Positions 41,712 through 53,359 of a stretch of 64,000 bases of DNA are shown piece by piece; position 1 is the stretch's first letter; each line of letters opens with the position of its first letter. Under the pieces are notes generated by a model. The model was not told the origin of the DNA. It saw nothing but the letters and a program-made list of their open reading frames with translations, and did not search any database. A program made the position numbers and the translations under genes. Location: the NCBI GenBank assembly GCA_022494885.1, contig JAGVSM010001377.1, positions 80,977 through 144,976 on the forward strand, written 5' to 3'. This stretch comes from Micrasema longulum. Lineage: Eukaryota > Arthropoda > Insecta > Trichoptera > Brachycentridae.

Positions 41712-44100
41712 TAACGATAAAATAGCATACATAATTGTATTGCTGTTCCCACAAACCCGAGGCTTGTCTGCGGGTTACATTACTTTTTGGGTACGGGCTT
41801 TAATAAAAAATTTAAAAAATATCACATTTATGTGCACACTTAAAATTCACTTGATCTTTTTTATAAGTTTTTGATGATTTAAAAAAATGTATGTAAGTTC
41901 TTTTCCTCTCAATTTTCACTAGGTATTAAGTTTAACAGTTTTGGTACTACACTCCCCAATGTTCTATCTCCATGTGGTTTTTCTATTCAAATTTGATTTA
42001 TATGTACGTATATTATTTTTTTCATGGTATATTTGTTTTTCGTATTGTTTTATTTTTCTTTTTTTGATTGACCGGTTACAGTCTTACTACTGCCCCTTAT
42101 TTTGACCATAATAGTTTATGTAAAGATATTCATTTTTAAGCAGGAATTATATTCATATAGATAAACTTCACTAAAAAGCCACAAAAAGTGGCTTGGTGAG
42201 GTTTTTGTATTTATTAGGCTTATTTCTTTTTTATGTATTGTAATTTTTATTCATGTGTAATTTTACAATAAAATAAATCAATTAAAGGCACCGTCAGCTC
42301 CTGTGCCGATACATGTCGGTATTGGCAATTATATTATAAAGACCTTATAATAACATTATCAGGTCTCCGCTGTACCTTGCTTGTAGCGAGTACAACCGGT
42401 TACCGGAGTCCTTTAGAATATCAAAATATTCTAAATCGTTCTAAATTTTTGGTTCGGTTTTAGTTTGATTTTTAGTTTAACAACAAACGTGTAATGGACG
42501 ATTTCGGTTGGCACTCGCAATTCTCTACCCGAGTACCACCAGGGGCGAACCGTGTATAGAAACGATTATGCGCAGCTTACCATTATATTTGACTAACCAT
42601 AATAATGTTTTATTGTAACATTATTTACAGAAAAACAAATAAATAATTACGATTTATTTTAAATCATTTCCACCGTTTGTATTTTTATCCTAATATAAAT
42701 ATAAATTTTAATAAAGCGCGCCCAGCGCCTGCGGTGAGCGAAGAAACTTGCCGATTATTCCAGCTTATTTTTCATACAAATAATTATAGTATATTTTGAA
42801 TGTATTTTAACCCCAGTGCGCGTTTTTTCTCCTAGATTAAACTTACAGATTACACAAATTATTTGAAGATTCTTGATTTGGAAAACAGTATTTCAAACGT
42901 TTTTTCTTAAGGACTATTTTTCTTTGAGATGGTACTTTTGACATAAGATCATAATTACTTTCATGCGTCATATTACAGGACATATAGCGCTCCACGCGGC
43001 CGTTTTTGGAACTATTAATTACTAGAACAATGCGGCCAGTTGACATTTCAATGAAATACCTAAAATCGACTGAATTCATAATGGTATTTTTTATTTATTT
43101 TTTAATGAATTATATTAAAGTAATGGATAATATATATACATAGTATAATTTATTACGAAGTAACATCGTTTGAGTTGATTTCATGGATAAGAGTTGTTGT
43201 ACACACAGAACCACAGAAAATATCAATTTATAGTATATATTACTTACATTATATTATGTACATCCTATGTAGGTACAAATATATGATACCTGTAAATAAA
43301 ATCACCATTCGCCACTGGTACCTACAGCCTGTTGTATTGCTGTAATATGTAGCCAACTTTGTAGTCAATAATCTTAGAATGGTTTTTCTCCATATGGGTG
43401 ACTCTATTAGGTTATAACTCTAAGGAATAACTACTTTTCAATCACGGTATATTTGCTGAGTGCAAGTCCGCCATGATTCTGATAGACCCAGGTTAGGTTG
43501 TAACTCACGGAACCGGCCACTTTCTACGCCTCGCTACACCCACATCCATGCATCTTCAGCTCTCGCTCAGGCAGATTGACGAGACAGGCGTTTATTGTGA
43601 ATAATTAGTATAGGATATGGTGGGAGGTAAGACTGACTAGGTATTCGATTGTCATTAAGTACGATAAAAAACATTTGCACATTTTAATACTTTTGCCTTT
43701 GTATGAAAGTTTACGTTTTATGGATAATTTCAGGGTATAAAAAGAAACCTTAGAAATCTCCACCAAAAACGGAAAATTAGTTATTGATGCCAAAATAAAC
43801 TATACACAAAAACCGAAACTATAATACAAAACCGTATCTCTAAATCTTGCATCACCAGATTTAAAAAAAATATACTACTTGACATTGCAAACTTAAAATT
43901 AGTGAATCATAATTAGAGAACTCACAATTCTTTTTTCAAAATTTTTCGCATACTCCTTCAATAGAGGTTTCTTTCTTTAATAGTTTGCTTCTCATACCCT
44001 CATTTATCGTTTTAACAATATCCTTTAAAATTTATTTTTTTTTTGTTTGGTGTATAATTAAAAAAATACAATAACATGTGTTAATAAATATTTATTTCAT
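41712..44100. other. Stretch upstream of Fbxl7 with no supported gene
   Basis: AT-rich. A small hairpin AAGCCACAAAAAGTGGCTT is at 42,177-42,195. 42,480-42,560 and 42,710-42,750 are richer in CpG (GTGTAATGGACGATTTCGG, GCGCGCCCAGCGCCTGCGG). The 78-codon frame at 42,843-43,079 (minus) shows no family I can name. Confidence 0.35.
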
Positions 44101-44104
44101 TAAA

Positions 44105-44371
44105 TGTTAAATGTCGACGTCGTGGTGTAGTGGTTAGCGCATTTGCCTACCATGTAAGAGGTCTCTAGTTCGATTCCCGACATGCTTGACATGAAATATT
44201 TATTTAAAAAGGTGTTTTTACACGAGAATATTACATAGTCCCCGGACTAGCGACTGAAAAGTAAGACTGATTATCTAACCCTTCATGTACAAAACAACTA
44301 TCACGAAACGCTGCGATTTGTGTAGCAATGCAGTCCCATATGCACCATTAGGTGCGGAAAGGGAATGATGA
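44105..44371 (+). mobile_element. tRNA-derived SINE (family A), full-length
   Basis: GTCGTGGTGTAGTGGTTAGC, GCATTTGCCTACCATG, B-box AGTTCGATTCCCG; body CGGACTAGCGACTGAAAAGT; end CACCATTAGGTGCGGAAAGG and AATGATGAAA. It sits against the end of an AAATATTTGTATAT-type inverted-repeat element. Confidence 0.88.
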
Positions 44372-44560
44372 AATATCATTAAATATTTGTATATCACTAC
44401 TTACCGATTTCGAAACGTACCAGTCTCTTCGTCAGACATGCTAATCCCACCGTATACCCTCGTCAGAATTGTTGCACAAAACCTCCGCGCTGATTTAAAA
44501 CCAGGTGCTTTTACTAGACAACCCTTACATACGCTGATTAAAATTTACGATAGTGTTTGA
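44372..44560 (+). mobile_element. One end of the AAATATTTGTATATAAC inverted-repeat family
   Basis: ATCATTAAATATTTGTATAT, CACTACTTACCGATTTCG, AGTCTCTTCGTCAGACATGC, then GAATTGTTGCACAA, as in the left half of the element at 32,086. The other arm was not found. Confidence 0.68.
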
Positions 44561-44924
44561 CGTGGATGATGATGATGATTTGCAGGATGATTTATAACTC
44601 CATAACTGTGCCTCATATAAATTATTGTAGTAGTATTTTGTTTTTGGCAACTGAAGGGGAAAAATAAACTTACTGTTCAATTTCAATTCAATTTTCAATT
44701 CAATTTATTTATTTTAAATATAACATATACATTACAAAAATATATTCAATACGTACATATTATAAAAAAGGAAAAAAATACACGAAAAAGACTCATGTCA
44801 AAGGAGTCGAAGAATCCTGCTCCGGAAAACCCCTTCGGATACACGAAACAGATCAATATCCAGATGTTCTGCAGAATAGGGCTATGAGAGTAATTTTGAA
44901 AAAAAAAAATACACCAGAATAAAG

Positions 44925-45215
44925 TTGATGCTGAAACAAGCAAAAATTATGACAGTACGTCAACTAATATATTTTAATGTAATGTTTTTTGTTCATAAAA
45001 TGATTAATGGTTATACCTCAAAAGAGTTGACTCAAAAGGTTTTTTCTAATCAATGTGAACATGTATATAAAACAAGAAATAAACATGAAGTAAGACTACC
45101 ATTTCGTAGGAAAACAAGTACACAGAACTCATTGATGCACCGAGCTGTACAGTTATATTATAAGGAAATACCATTGGAAATAAGAGAGCAAAAAAGTATT
45201 ATTTCATTTAAATGA
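44925..45215 (+). pseudogene. LINE ORF2 C-terminal fragment (CR1-like)
   Basis: MTVRQLIYFNVMFFVHKMIN, then GYTSKELTQKVF, YKTRNKHEVRLPFRRKTSTQ and NSLMHRAVQLYYKEIPLEIR. This is the closing part of CR1/Jockey-type reverse transcriptases (xxLxxRxxxxxLxxxxKIxNxxxPxYL...TRxxxxxxxPxxxxxxxxNSLxYxGxxxYNxLP). Confidence 0.78.
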
Positions 45216-45399
45216 CAATAAAAAAAACATGTGTTTAGCAGATAAATTTTAAAAAGTAATCTTATTCGTGTTAGCTTTATAGAAGTTTTCTTTTTAAGTG
45301 TACGTATATCGTTTGAAAAATGTTAATAATTAGTATATGTTTTAATAATAATTAGATATAAGTTAATATTAGGACATTCATTTATTATGTTTGTACTAT

Positions 45400-45790
45400 T
45401 TAAAGACAAAATAAAAAAAAGAGTTGAAACAACAGGGTGGGGTGGTGGAAGGGAGGATTAGCAACATTATCAAACAATAGCAAAAATAAACAATTAAAAA
45501 TATTACGTAAACATATGCATATTTCAATAAACATAAATAGAATAACTCCATACGGAAGTGAGAGAGAGTACAGTATTTAAGTGCCCTTCTGCGTAGGCCT
45601 GGACCCCAAGAAGGATGCTGTGGGAGGAGGAACAGATGGACGAGCCTCCGGGCAAGTTGGAGCGGTAATTTGCCAAGGATGAAGAAGGCGAGTCCTGAAC
45701 GCCTTATCCAGGACCGATCACGACCTGTGCGATACGCATATCTGCAGGACATGCTTTGTGCGAAACATTGCTGATTTTAAAATATCCAAG
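45400..45790 (-). other. Probable old repeat or LINE end, unassigned
   Basis: A GC-richer block (45,590-45,740; GCGTAGGCCTGGACCCCAAG, GAGCCTCCGGGCAAGTTGG) with a 118-codon minus-strand frame including RRSGLAFFILGKLPLQLARR. The frame ends in AT-rich low complexity. No family recognised. Confidence 0.3.
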
Positions 45791-45895
45791 ATATTCTTAA
45801 AATGGGCGATATTGACCGCCGAGGGGCGCGGTGGTGTGATGGTTAAATAAAAAAAAGTACCCATGGTGGCAATAATTTATTTATTTTTAACAGAG

Positions 45896-46020
45896 TTTTG
45901 GTTTCGTGGTAGTGTAGTGGACTAAAAGATCTAAGGTCCGAGGTTTAAATCCTACTCTACCACAACTCGATTCCCATTTCCCAACACAAATTAATGGAAA
46001 ATTGTCATAAAAAATTGAAT
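45896..46020 (+). mobile_element. tRNA-derived SINE (family C), copy
   Basis: GTTTCGTGGTAGTGTAGTGG, TCTAAGGTCCGAGGTTTAAA, TCCTACTCTACCACAACTCG and ATTCCCATTTCCCAA, matching the heads at 18.8 and 54.3 kb. Confidence 0.7.
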
Positions 46021-46426
46021 ATTGGAGTTTATAAGAAATCAAATATTCCTTTCTTAACAAATCATAGTATAAAATAAAACAAAATATCTATTTAAAAATA
46101 ATATATATTTTTGCTATATGAATACCTCACTGGACGGAACCCGTATCGAGCCACATTTACATGTTTTATTTTGGATTCGTAGTTTTATTATATAAATAAT
46201 AAATACATTTTAAGTTTAAACATTAGTTTTGACCGTTTTAAATGAAGAGAAAGAGAGGACATAAAAAAAATTACCAAGGTATAAAAAATTATAATAATCT
46301 CCTCGATAAACTAAAATCTATTGAAACTATTATATCACTTAATAAAATCAAAGTTAATTTTGAGAAATTGGTTGAACCCTAGTAAAAACAGCATTTCCAT
46401 TTGAATTAATATTACTGTATTATTAT

Positions 46427-46690
46427 TCGGCCTCGTGTTGTATTGGTCAGCGCGTTTGCCTACCATGCAAGAGGTTTCGGGTTCGATCGGACTTGGTTGA
46501 TACGAAATTTTTATTTAAAAGGGTGTTTTCATACTGGAATATTTCATAGTCCCTGGACGGGTACCTGAAGCGTAAGACTGTTTATCTTACCTTCATGTAA
46601 CAAAAAAATCAAGAGACGTGTCAATTGATATACCAATGCAGTTCCCTATGCATCATTAGATGCGGAAAGGGAATAGTGGTGGTTTTATTA
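46427..46690 (+). mobile_element. tRNA-derived SINE (family A), copy
   Basis: TCGGCCTCGTGTTGTATTGG, TCAGCGCGTTTGCCTACCAT, GGTTTCGGGTTCGATCGG; body GGTACCTGAAGCGTAAGACT; end CATCATTAGATGCGGAAAGG. A few bases of the head are lost. Confidence 0.82.
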
Positions 46691-46879
46691 TTTTCTGTTT
46701 TTCTCATTATTACAAATGTATATTCGAAATTATATAGCTTCATATTACTAAGATCCTATCAAAATGTGAGCCACTCTCCAAGCAAAATTTAAGATCAACT
46801 AAATATGTAAAAGTAGAATGTAATAGAAAACAAAAAACATGTATCATTTTATGTAACTACATTAATAAATTAAAAAATG

Positions 46880-47043
46880 TGTTCTCATTCATTATTTGAC
46901 AACAAATTAGTCAATAATTCATAGCATCTTCACCGTCCAGTACGATAATATCCCGAGCAGCTTTAGCAGAATTATTGCATCGATTGAACGCGAGCAGAAG
47001 GTGTCGAAAATGCTTACTTCGTCTACTTAACATTGGATTTTGT
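46880..47043 (-). pseudogene. Mariner-type transposase N-terminus (HTH), copy 2
   Basis: Minus strand from an ATG near 47,034: MLSRRSKHFRHLLLAFNRCN, NSAKAARDIIVL, DGEDAMNY and TGA, at the same place as in the copy at 6,769. The surrounding ~200 bp (to TAATATGTGTAACGTAAAAA) also match that copy, so a longer non-autonomous repeat is involved. Confidence 0.74.
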
Positions 47044-47892
47044 AGGCTCGTAATTAAATAAAGTAATATGTGTAACGTAAAAACACAGCGCTTAAATGAC
47101 GTATAACAGAAAAAAACAGCGAGAACTTACGAGTATTTAAGTCCCCAAAAATATTTATGTTGTTTGGAGTATTTCTTGATAAAACTTCATAAATAATGTT
47201 AGTAAATAACAATAAAAAATCCTTGTTTACTTTTTATTATTTTATTTGACCAACGAGCGCTTTCGTCTAAATCGATGATGATTAATAAAAATTAACCAAG
47301 GAATTTTTATCAAAATATAAAAATAATAAATAATTAACGCAGGTACTGTCAGATTCATTTTTATTAATAAAATAGACCTTGTTGCTTACTATGATTCCAC
47401 AATCACGCCATCATAATAAAGTCTGAATGTATTTTATTATATAATGTATCTCTTAGTCATTTTTCCCTATAAATTTTATGTAAGCAACATTCCGATTTGA
47501 AAATAGTCATAAACTTCGGAGAAGTACGAACATTATGAGTAAAGTGCTAAAACCTGGACATATGCAAATCGATTTTGTCACACGGAACCGTGAACGCTTT
47601 CAAATTTAAAATATTGCTATAAAACATGCTAACTCTAGACTGATTTATCGATCATATTTATCTGCTAATTCAATTTTATGAACGTGATAAGTGCTAGTGT
47701 GATTTTTTACTAAAATACTAAACAACCCGAGTATTACAGGTATCGGTTAAAAGATGGCATAACATAATACTTATGTTTTTTTTAATAAATTTCGAACAAG
47801 TTTTAATTTGAGCACAGAAAAATCTAAATTTTAATATGCATCCCTAGTGAGAAGGAAGAGTGTTTTTTTTATTTGTTAATAGACTATTAAAC

Positions 47893-48500
47893 TTAGCCAC
47901 AAATTCCATTTTTATGTATCGTATTATCAGAGGTACAACTTTTTAAAGTTAGTATTTCTGAAATAACTAAGCGTGTGACGTCAGAGATTCTCTTTCGCAT
48001 ATTATCGACGACCCCCGAGGGGGTGAAATCCAGTCTTTTGTCTACGAAAATTTGGACAAACTCAAATATTGTAATGAAACCAACTTGTCCAAGAAGAAGT
48101 TTAAAAAAAAATTGAAAAATTGTTTTCAAGCGTTGCTAGTATGTAAAATAATTCAGTCAGATGAATCTCTTCACAACAATAAAGGTTTCAGCTCTTTAAT
48201 TTCACAAAAATCAACAAATGGAAGAATTGAAGAAATATGGATGTTCAAACATAGGCAAAATGGTGAATGTTACACAGTGTGTAAAGTAGCCACTTAAACC
48301 ATGACAGGTCATAAGCCCTGTAAATGCCTTGACTTCCATATTCCCTTATTTAAGGTATTCTCCATCCCTGTTGTAATTTGTTGATATTATCGATCAGTTC
48401 TGCCCAATGGTCCATTTGCAGCAAGCAAACAAGAAATCTTCCATAACTCTCCCATCATTAGTTGATTCATATGAACCAGTGACGTCGTTTAAATAAGTTC
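47893..48500 (-). mobile_element. MITE of the GAGGAACTTCAG family, copy 3, interrupted
   Basis: Minus strand pieces CGACGTCACTGGTTCATATG and ATGGAAGATTTCTTGTTTGC (48.40-48.50 kb), then after an insertion GACGTCACACGCTTAGTTAT and TTCAGAAATAC (47.93-48.0 kb): colinear with 52,504-52,904. The insertion is the unclassified element at 48,009-48,383. Confidence 0.82.
48009..48383 (+). mobile_element. Unclassified TAAGCCCTGTAAATGCC family, full copy with 10-bp TSD
   Basis: Starts CGACCCCCGAGGGGGTGAAA and ends CATCCCTGTTGTAATTTGTT. Flanked by ATATTATCGA at 47,999-48,008 and 48,384-48,393. It contains a frame QSDESLHNNKGFSSLISQKS, TNGRIEEIWMFKHRQNGECY, TVCKVAT, stop, then TAAGCCCTGTAAATGCCTTG. A region before the peptide (CTAGTATGTAAAATAATTCA / GGTTTCAGCTC) is distantly like pol III A and B boxes. 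No terminal inverted repeats and no poly-A. At least eight related pieces occur in the window. Confidence 0.85.
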
Positions 48501-48629
48501 GTTTGTATAATTTTTTTTTTTTTTTTGTACATTTTCAGGAAAGTTCTTAGCAATATCATATATTACCAAATTTCAACATATAACAAAAAACACATAAAAA
48601 ATCTGAAAAATGAAACCATACAGGTATAT

Positions 48630-48840
48630 GTCCGCCTTGTACTATAGTGGTTGGCATGTTTGAAGTACAAGTTTAATTGCCGGTAGGATCCACGTGAAAT
48701 AATAGTTTTCTATGTGTTTTTAGCCTACAATGTTTCACTGTACTTTACCTTCATAAAACGAATGACTGAGATACGCTACATTCAAAGTTCCAATACAGTG
48801 CTCTATGCAGCATCGGATCCAGATAGTTGGTGTTGATGGT
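48630..48840 (+). mobile_element. Decayed tRNA-derived SINE (family A)
   Basis: CCGCCTTGTACTATAGTGGT, TTGGCATGTTTGAAG at the head; ACTGAGATACGCTACATTCA and the GCAGCATCGGATCCAGATAG end match the family loosely. Confidence 0.6.
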
Positions 48841-48869
48841 TATCGTAATGCTTTTTGTGAAGCTGTTAA

Positions 48870-49065
48870 AAAGCTGAAACCCCTATTGACGCGGGTGAGA
48901 TTAATCTGATGGAATTATTTCACCTACATGCTAAGGAACGCCTGAAAATATTTTTCAATTGTTATGCTTCTTCATAGACCAGTTGGTTTAATCAGCAGTA
49001 TTTTTAGTTCGCCTAAAGGACTGGGTTTGACTCCCTAAGGAGCTTCACAAAAAACATATTGAATT
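48870..49065 (-). repeat. Unclassified TAAGCCCTGTAAATGCC family, diverged piece
   Basis: Minus strand GTAGGTGAAATAATTCCATC, AGATTAATCTCACCCGCG and GGGGTTTCAGC match the middle of the family; CTTCTTCATAGACCAGTTGG on the plus strand is its 5' side. Confidence 0.65.
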
Positions 49066-49139
49066 CATCTGTATTTAAAACGTAGTTTGTTATGAAAAAA
49101 ATAATTTTAGTGGCCCAGGAAAGCATTGAGGAACTTCAG

Positions 49140-49480
49140 CCCTACTCAACATATGAGGCGCAGTTCAAATCCTCGCATACTTATTCTAAATACTCCCTTC
49201 GGAGGCACCCTCTGTGATTTGTCCCCTCAGCCATTCCCTATATTATGTCGTGCAGGAGACCCTCATGGCGCATAATGTGGCCGATCCATTGGGCTCGCCT
49301 CTCTGAGATGGTTTTGATCAGGTGCCTCCCTTCTTCGATTCTACTGAGAACTTCGTTATTAGTGATGTGATCTCTCCAGGAAATTCCTAATATTCTTCTG
49401 TAACACCGCATCTCAAAGACCTCTAGTCCTTTTTTATCTTTTTCAGTAAGGCAACATGTCTCACAACTCAGAACAATCAA
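49140..49480 (-). pseudogene. LINE ORF2 C-terminal fragment
   Basis: Minus-strand frame CETCCLTEKDKKGLEVFEMR, CYRRILGISWRDHITNNEVL, RIEEGRHLIKTISERRAQWI and GHIMRHEGLL. This is a very typical LINE C-terminus (WxxExxxxMRxYRRxLxISWxDHxTNxEVLxRIxExRxLxxxIxxRRxxWIGHIxRHxGLL). Confidence 0.88.
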
Positions 49481-50279
49481 TATGCTCTATACATGTCTTG
49501 GCAAGTTGTTTGCGGAGTTGTTTGACTCGAAAAAGTTTACAGTGTGACTCGAAAATTGTTAATTTTTTGTTGAACGTAAGCTTTGCTTGATATTTGCGGC
49601 AGTCTACTGAAAAAAAATGTGATTTCGGTTTCAAATTCAGAACATTTTAATTTGCGGTATTTACCACCCACGTTACTTTTTTTCTCTAAAAGTTCATACT
49701 TGAAAACTCATACTTTTTTTGTTAATTTATAATTTTACATTCATATTTATCGCCGGAATTAATCAATTATTGTTTTTGATAACGCCCTAATCAATCTACA
49801 ATTACTGTGGAATATCTAACTAGGCTATTTCAATTCATTAAATCGTGTTTTTTATAGTAGGAAGTCGAAGAGAGTATTGAATAACTCAGTAATTGGTTGA
49901 ATTTATTTGTAGAAAGTCGATTGCTATTTTTAATTAAATACATATGTACGTACATCGTTGACAAGGCTAATAAGGTGAATTTAATCAAATAGTCTCGGTA
50001 CAGGCTTCTTATTAAATAAACTGGTTTAAATCACCGTTTCCTTAGGCAGAACTTCTCTTGAAATATAAAACATACAGGTTGTCTCAGTTTAAATGCATTA
50101 TAAATAAACGAGTGATTAGAGACAGTTGATAACAAATTGTTTTATTGTCAGTTTATGTTTAATAAATAATACTGGGGAAATATTAAAAGAAGGACGAGTG
50201 CCGGAAACAGGCTGAAAGGTGCGTTAAAATAGACGTTGGCAAATAAATGTTTGTCGCAGGAAGCTTAATTAGTTATTTA

Positions 50280-50385
50280 AAGTGAAGTCCTCGTATCGAC
50301 GCTAATGTATGGAATTGGAAAAACAAAGATGAATGTAGGTTGAATGCTGTGGAAATGGAATCTCTCTTGCGAATATTGTGTTAAT
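50280..50385 (+). pseudogene. RTE-like LINE fragment
   Basis: VLVSTLMYG and, after a shift, WNWKNKDECRLNAVEMESLL, matching the block at 10.8 kb. About 100 bp only. Confidence 0.72.
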
Positions 50386-51169
50386 TAATGTGAACACAGG
50401 CAGATTCGTGTTAAATATAGTTTTTCAAACAAACAAAAGCGAGGATAGAACGCCACGTCACTGTCATTCATAGAATCTTATCTAAGTGGAAGACAGCAAA
50501 TATTTATTTATATTAAGTTACTTTATCTGTTTGACTCGGGTAACTAAAGATGTTCTAAGAGAGTAAAAAACATGTTGTATTTAAAATACTGTTTCTCGAT
50601 ATAAATTATCAATTAATACACTGCCGCGTGTTTAAAATTATTTATTTAACACAGTTGATGTATTAACAGCGTGGACATGTGGAAAGTTCTATTCAGGAAT
50701 GCAATTAAATTATCATAATAATTCATTTAAAATATCTCGGAATATATTCGCAATGATTCACAGTGTGCTTTGTAAAATACAACCTGATTATTTTATATAA
50801 AACGTCCACTTGTGCCGCGCCGTAATGAAGGGAAAGTGCATAAAAATAATAATATTTAAAGAAAGGAATTATTTTATCGAGAAGATTTTCGCCGATATTT
50901 TTTACTTAGTGATAGTACTACTTAAGGTTTTTTCAGGGGTGCCAAACATATTGATCTATGTTCTACATCGACAATTTCTTCCTAGCCAAAATTCTAGAAT
51001 TATAGTGGGGTTTTGGCGAGAATTACCTTAATTTGTAGAGCTATTTACAAATAGATATCGCGCAATTTTATTAAAATCACTTTACGGAGACAGTGCTTTA
51101 TAATCCCTTTTATATATTTATTACTTTTAAGCAAAATCATAGTTAAGTGTTATCTCGATAATGTAGTAT

Positions 51170-51785
51170 ACAGGTGACTGGAACTGAACCCTGAGAGGAG
51201 GTCATTTGCTAATTCTTGGACCTTACTTTTCTTAGCTATAGTTTTACAGTTTGGAAAATATGTAAATTTTTATGGTTTATTGAGATTTTTCCAAAATTTG
51301 ACCTTCAAGTATTCAGAACTTTATTATTTAAAATTGTTTTTTTATTATTTTTATTATTTGTCATGCAAATTACATCAAACTAGGGTTAAAAAAGATATTA
51401 GGCTTTAAAAAAAAAGGTGACGAACTAGAGAACTAACTGAGAGTGGAATAAATTATTGAAACACCGTAGCTTTTTTTTTATTTCAGGTTAAATTTGATCA
51501 TTAAGTTTTTTTCTAGTTAGTTTCTTGTTTGAGGGAAGTTCCGACGTATTTAAATCACATTTTTTTATAACTATTAATAAATAATGAAAATAATACTAAA
51601 ATAATGAAAAAAAACAAAGTTCTGAATGCTTGAAGGCCAAATTTCGGAAAATCTCAATAAACTATGGAAATTGACATATCTTCCAAACTATAAAACGTTA
51701 GAAAGGGAAAGTAAGATCCAATAATTAGCAAATGACCTCCTCTATGTGCAAATTTTCTATGGCGGGTTCAATTCCAGTCACCTGT
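51170..51785. mobile_element. Long-TIR DNA element (ACAGGTGACTGGAA family), copy 2
   Basis: Starts ACAGGTGACTGGAACTGAAC and ends GTTCAATTCCAGTCACCTGT, so the terminal 20 bp are near-perfect inverted repeats. The inverted similarity extends well inward, as in the 4.5-kb copy. Flanked on both sides by GTAT (51,166-51,169 and 51,786-51,789), a likely 4-bp target-site duplication. No transposase frame: a non-autonomous element. Confidence 0.88.
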
Positions 51786-52024
51786 GTATCGCGCAGCTAG
51801 TAAATTTATTTTCTTTTTTATTTCTCTTTTAAATTTAAGTCCATTATGTAGTAGGCTTGACTTCATGCATTTTTCTATATGTGTATATTGGCATTTTTTT
51901 TACTGTTACATTATCGTCCTGTATGTTTTTAATTGAAGTTTTGTGTTCAATTTTGGCTGTCTCAATTTTCGTCAAGTCTTTTATGTCAAACTGACGTATT
52001 TTGTACAGTTCAGTCATAGTTTCA

Positions 52025-52120
52025 TCATCGTTCTATGTCCGCTCTCTAGTTGGAGCATATGGTATCCACAATGCGCCTCCAGGCATTTCGGTCGGCTGCC
52101 AGACGTTGGTTCAATTCATT
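52025..52120 (-). pseudogene. Tiny LINE C-terminus
   Basis: Minus strand NQRLAADRNAWRRIVDTICS, N and a stop, a recurrent final peptide of insect LINEs (RxxAxDRxxWRxIVxxxC). Confidence 0.65.
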
Positions 52121-52503
52121 TTATTGCAGACAGACAATTTTGAAGCTTCATAGTATTTAGCTAAATACGCGTCTTGAAGCAAAGGACGCGAAAAGGCATT
52201 TTGTCGATGATGCTGTAATACCGTGTAAGCTGTTTTTTACGAAAATGTTTTAATGCAATAAATTCGTCATAGGGACCGTTAGTTTTAAATTTTTGCTATT
52301 TTTACTCTAAATGTTAATAGTTTTAAATAAAATTGTAAGTAACACAAGTAAGTTTAGATTAAAATTGAAAGTAACATTATTAACAGAACGCTTTTTACGA
52401 TCCCTTGCCAAAAAAAAAAACAATTTCTTGAATATTTATTTGTGGGTAAATTTAATTTACAGAAATGAATTAGATTCACTAGTCTTGTTACGAGACTAAG
52501 AAT

Positions 52504-52904
52504 AATGAGGAACTTCAGCCCTACGGGAAATTGGATACAAAAAATGTTTTCTTGCGCTGGGTAAAAATTAGAGCATTAAATTGTAAATTTCTTGAAAATG
52601 TACGAAAAAAATTATAAAAACGCACTACTTTGAATAACGTCACTGGTTCATTTGAATCAACCTATGATATGAAAGCTATGGAAGATTTCTGGTCTGCTTT
52701 CCGTTTCTGAACCAATGGGAAGAACTGAATGAGAGTTAGCGGAAATGAAAATCTGATGTCACACGCGGAGTTATTTCAGAAATACATTTTTTTTATTGTA
52801 GCGCTGGTAATACGATGTATAAAAATTGGAAAAAAAAATTAAGCTTAGTTTTATTCTCTATTAAAAAGTTTAATTTTTTTTTAAAACCACTGAACTTCCT
52901 CATT
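52504..52904 (+). mobile_element. MITE of the GAGGAACTTCAG family, copy 2 (best)
   Basis: AATGAGGAACTTCAG at the start and CTGAACTTCCTCATT at the end, 15-bp perfect terminal inverted repeats. About 400 bp, no coding capacity. A further isolated end (ATTGAGGAACTTCAGCCCTA) is at 49,118. Confidence 0.86.
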
Positions 52905-52984
52905 GGTTTTAGTTAATGTTATAAATATAATTATTTACCAAAGCATGAGACTTACACAACTCACGGCGAACTTAAAAAATATAA

Positions 52985-53042
52985 ATGTATTTTGGAGTGG
53001 CCTGCGCGCAGCGGGCCGTAGTTTGAAGACCCCTGATTTTAC
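52985..53042 (+). repeat. hAT-like end
   Basis: GTGGCCTGCGCGCAGCGGGC, CGTAGTTTGAAGACCCCTG resembles the ends of hAT-type elements (..GGGCCGxAGTTTGxxGACCCCTG). Confidence 0.5.
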
Positions 53043-53359
53043 CGGAAGATACTCTTGAATTTATTTTATTCAATGTCTCATTTATATATATGAGAAAGCT
53101 TTTATTTATTACTGGCACGTTTATATCTCTGGTTTTGGTAAACGGTTAGCCAAATACCATAAAGGTAACTAAGTACTACCAATTTGTTTTCATCTTACAT
53201 CTGGAAGGGAATAATATATAATATTTATATCATCTGTACCATTTTTGTTTTTATGCGAAGATGGTGGAATATGAGAATAGTCACTTTCTCCGAATGATCA
53301 ATTTGAGAAGTTTCTCAACCGAAAGTTTTTTTTTGTGTATTCAGAAAAACAATTCTCCA

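Noticed and set aside
42843..43079. 78-codon minus-strand frame as a FLYWCH-like zinc finger
   Set aside because: A few Cys and basic residues looked suggestive, but the required aromatic and His/Cys spacing is absent.
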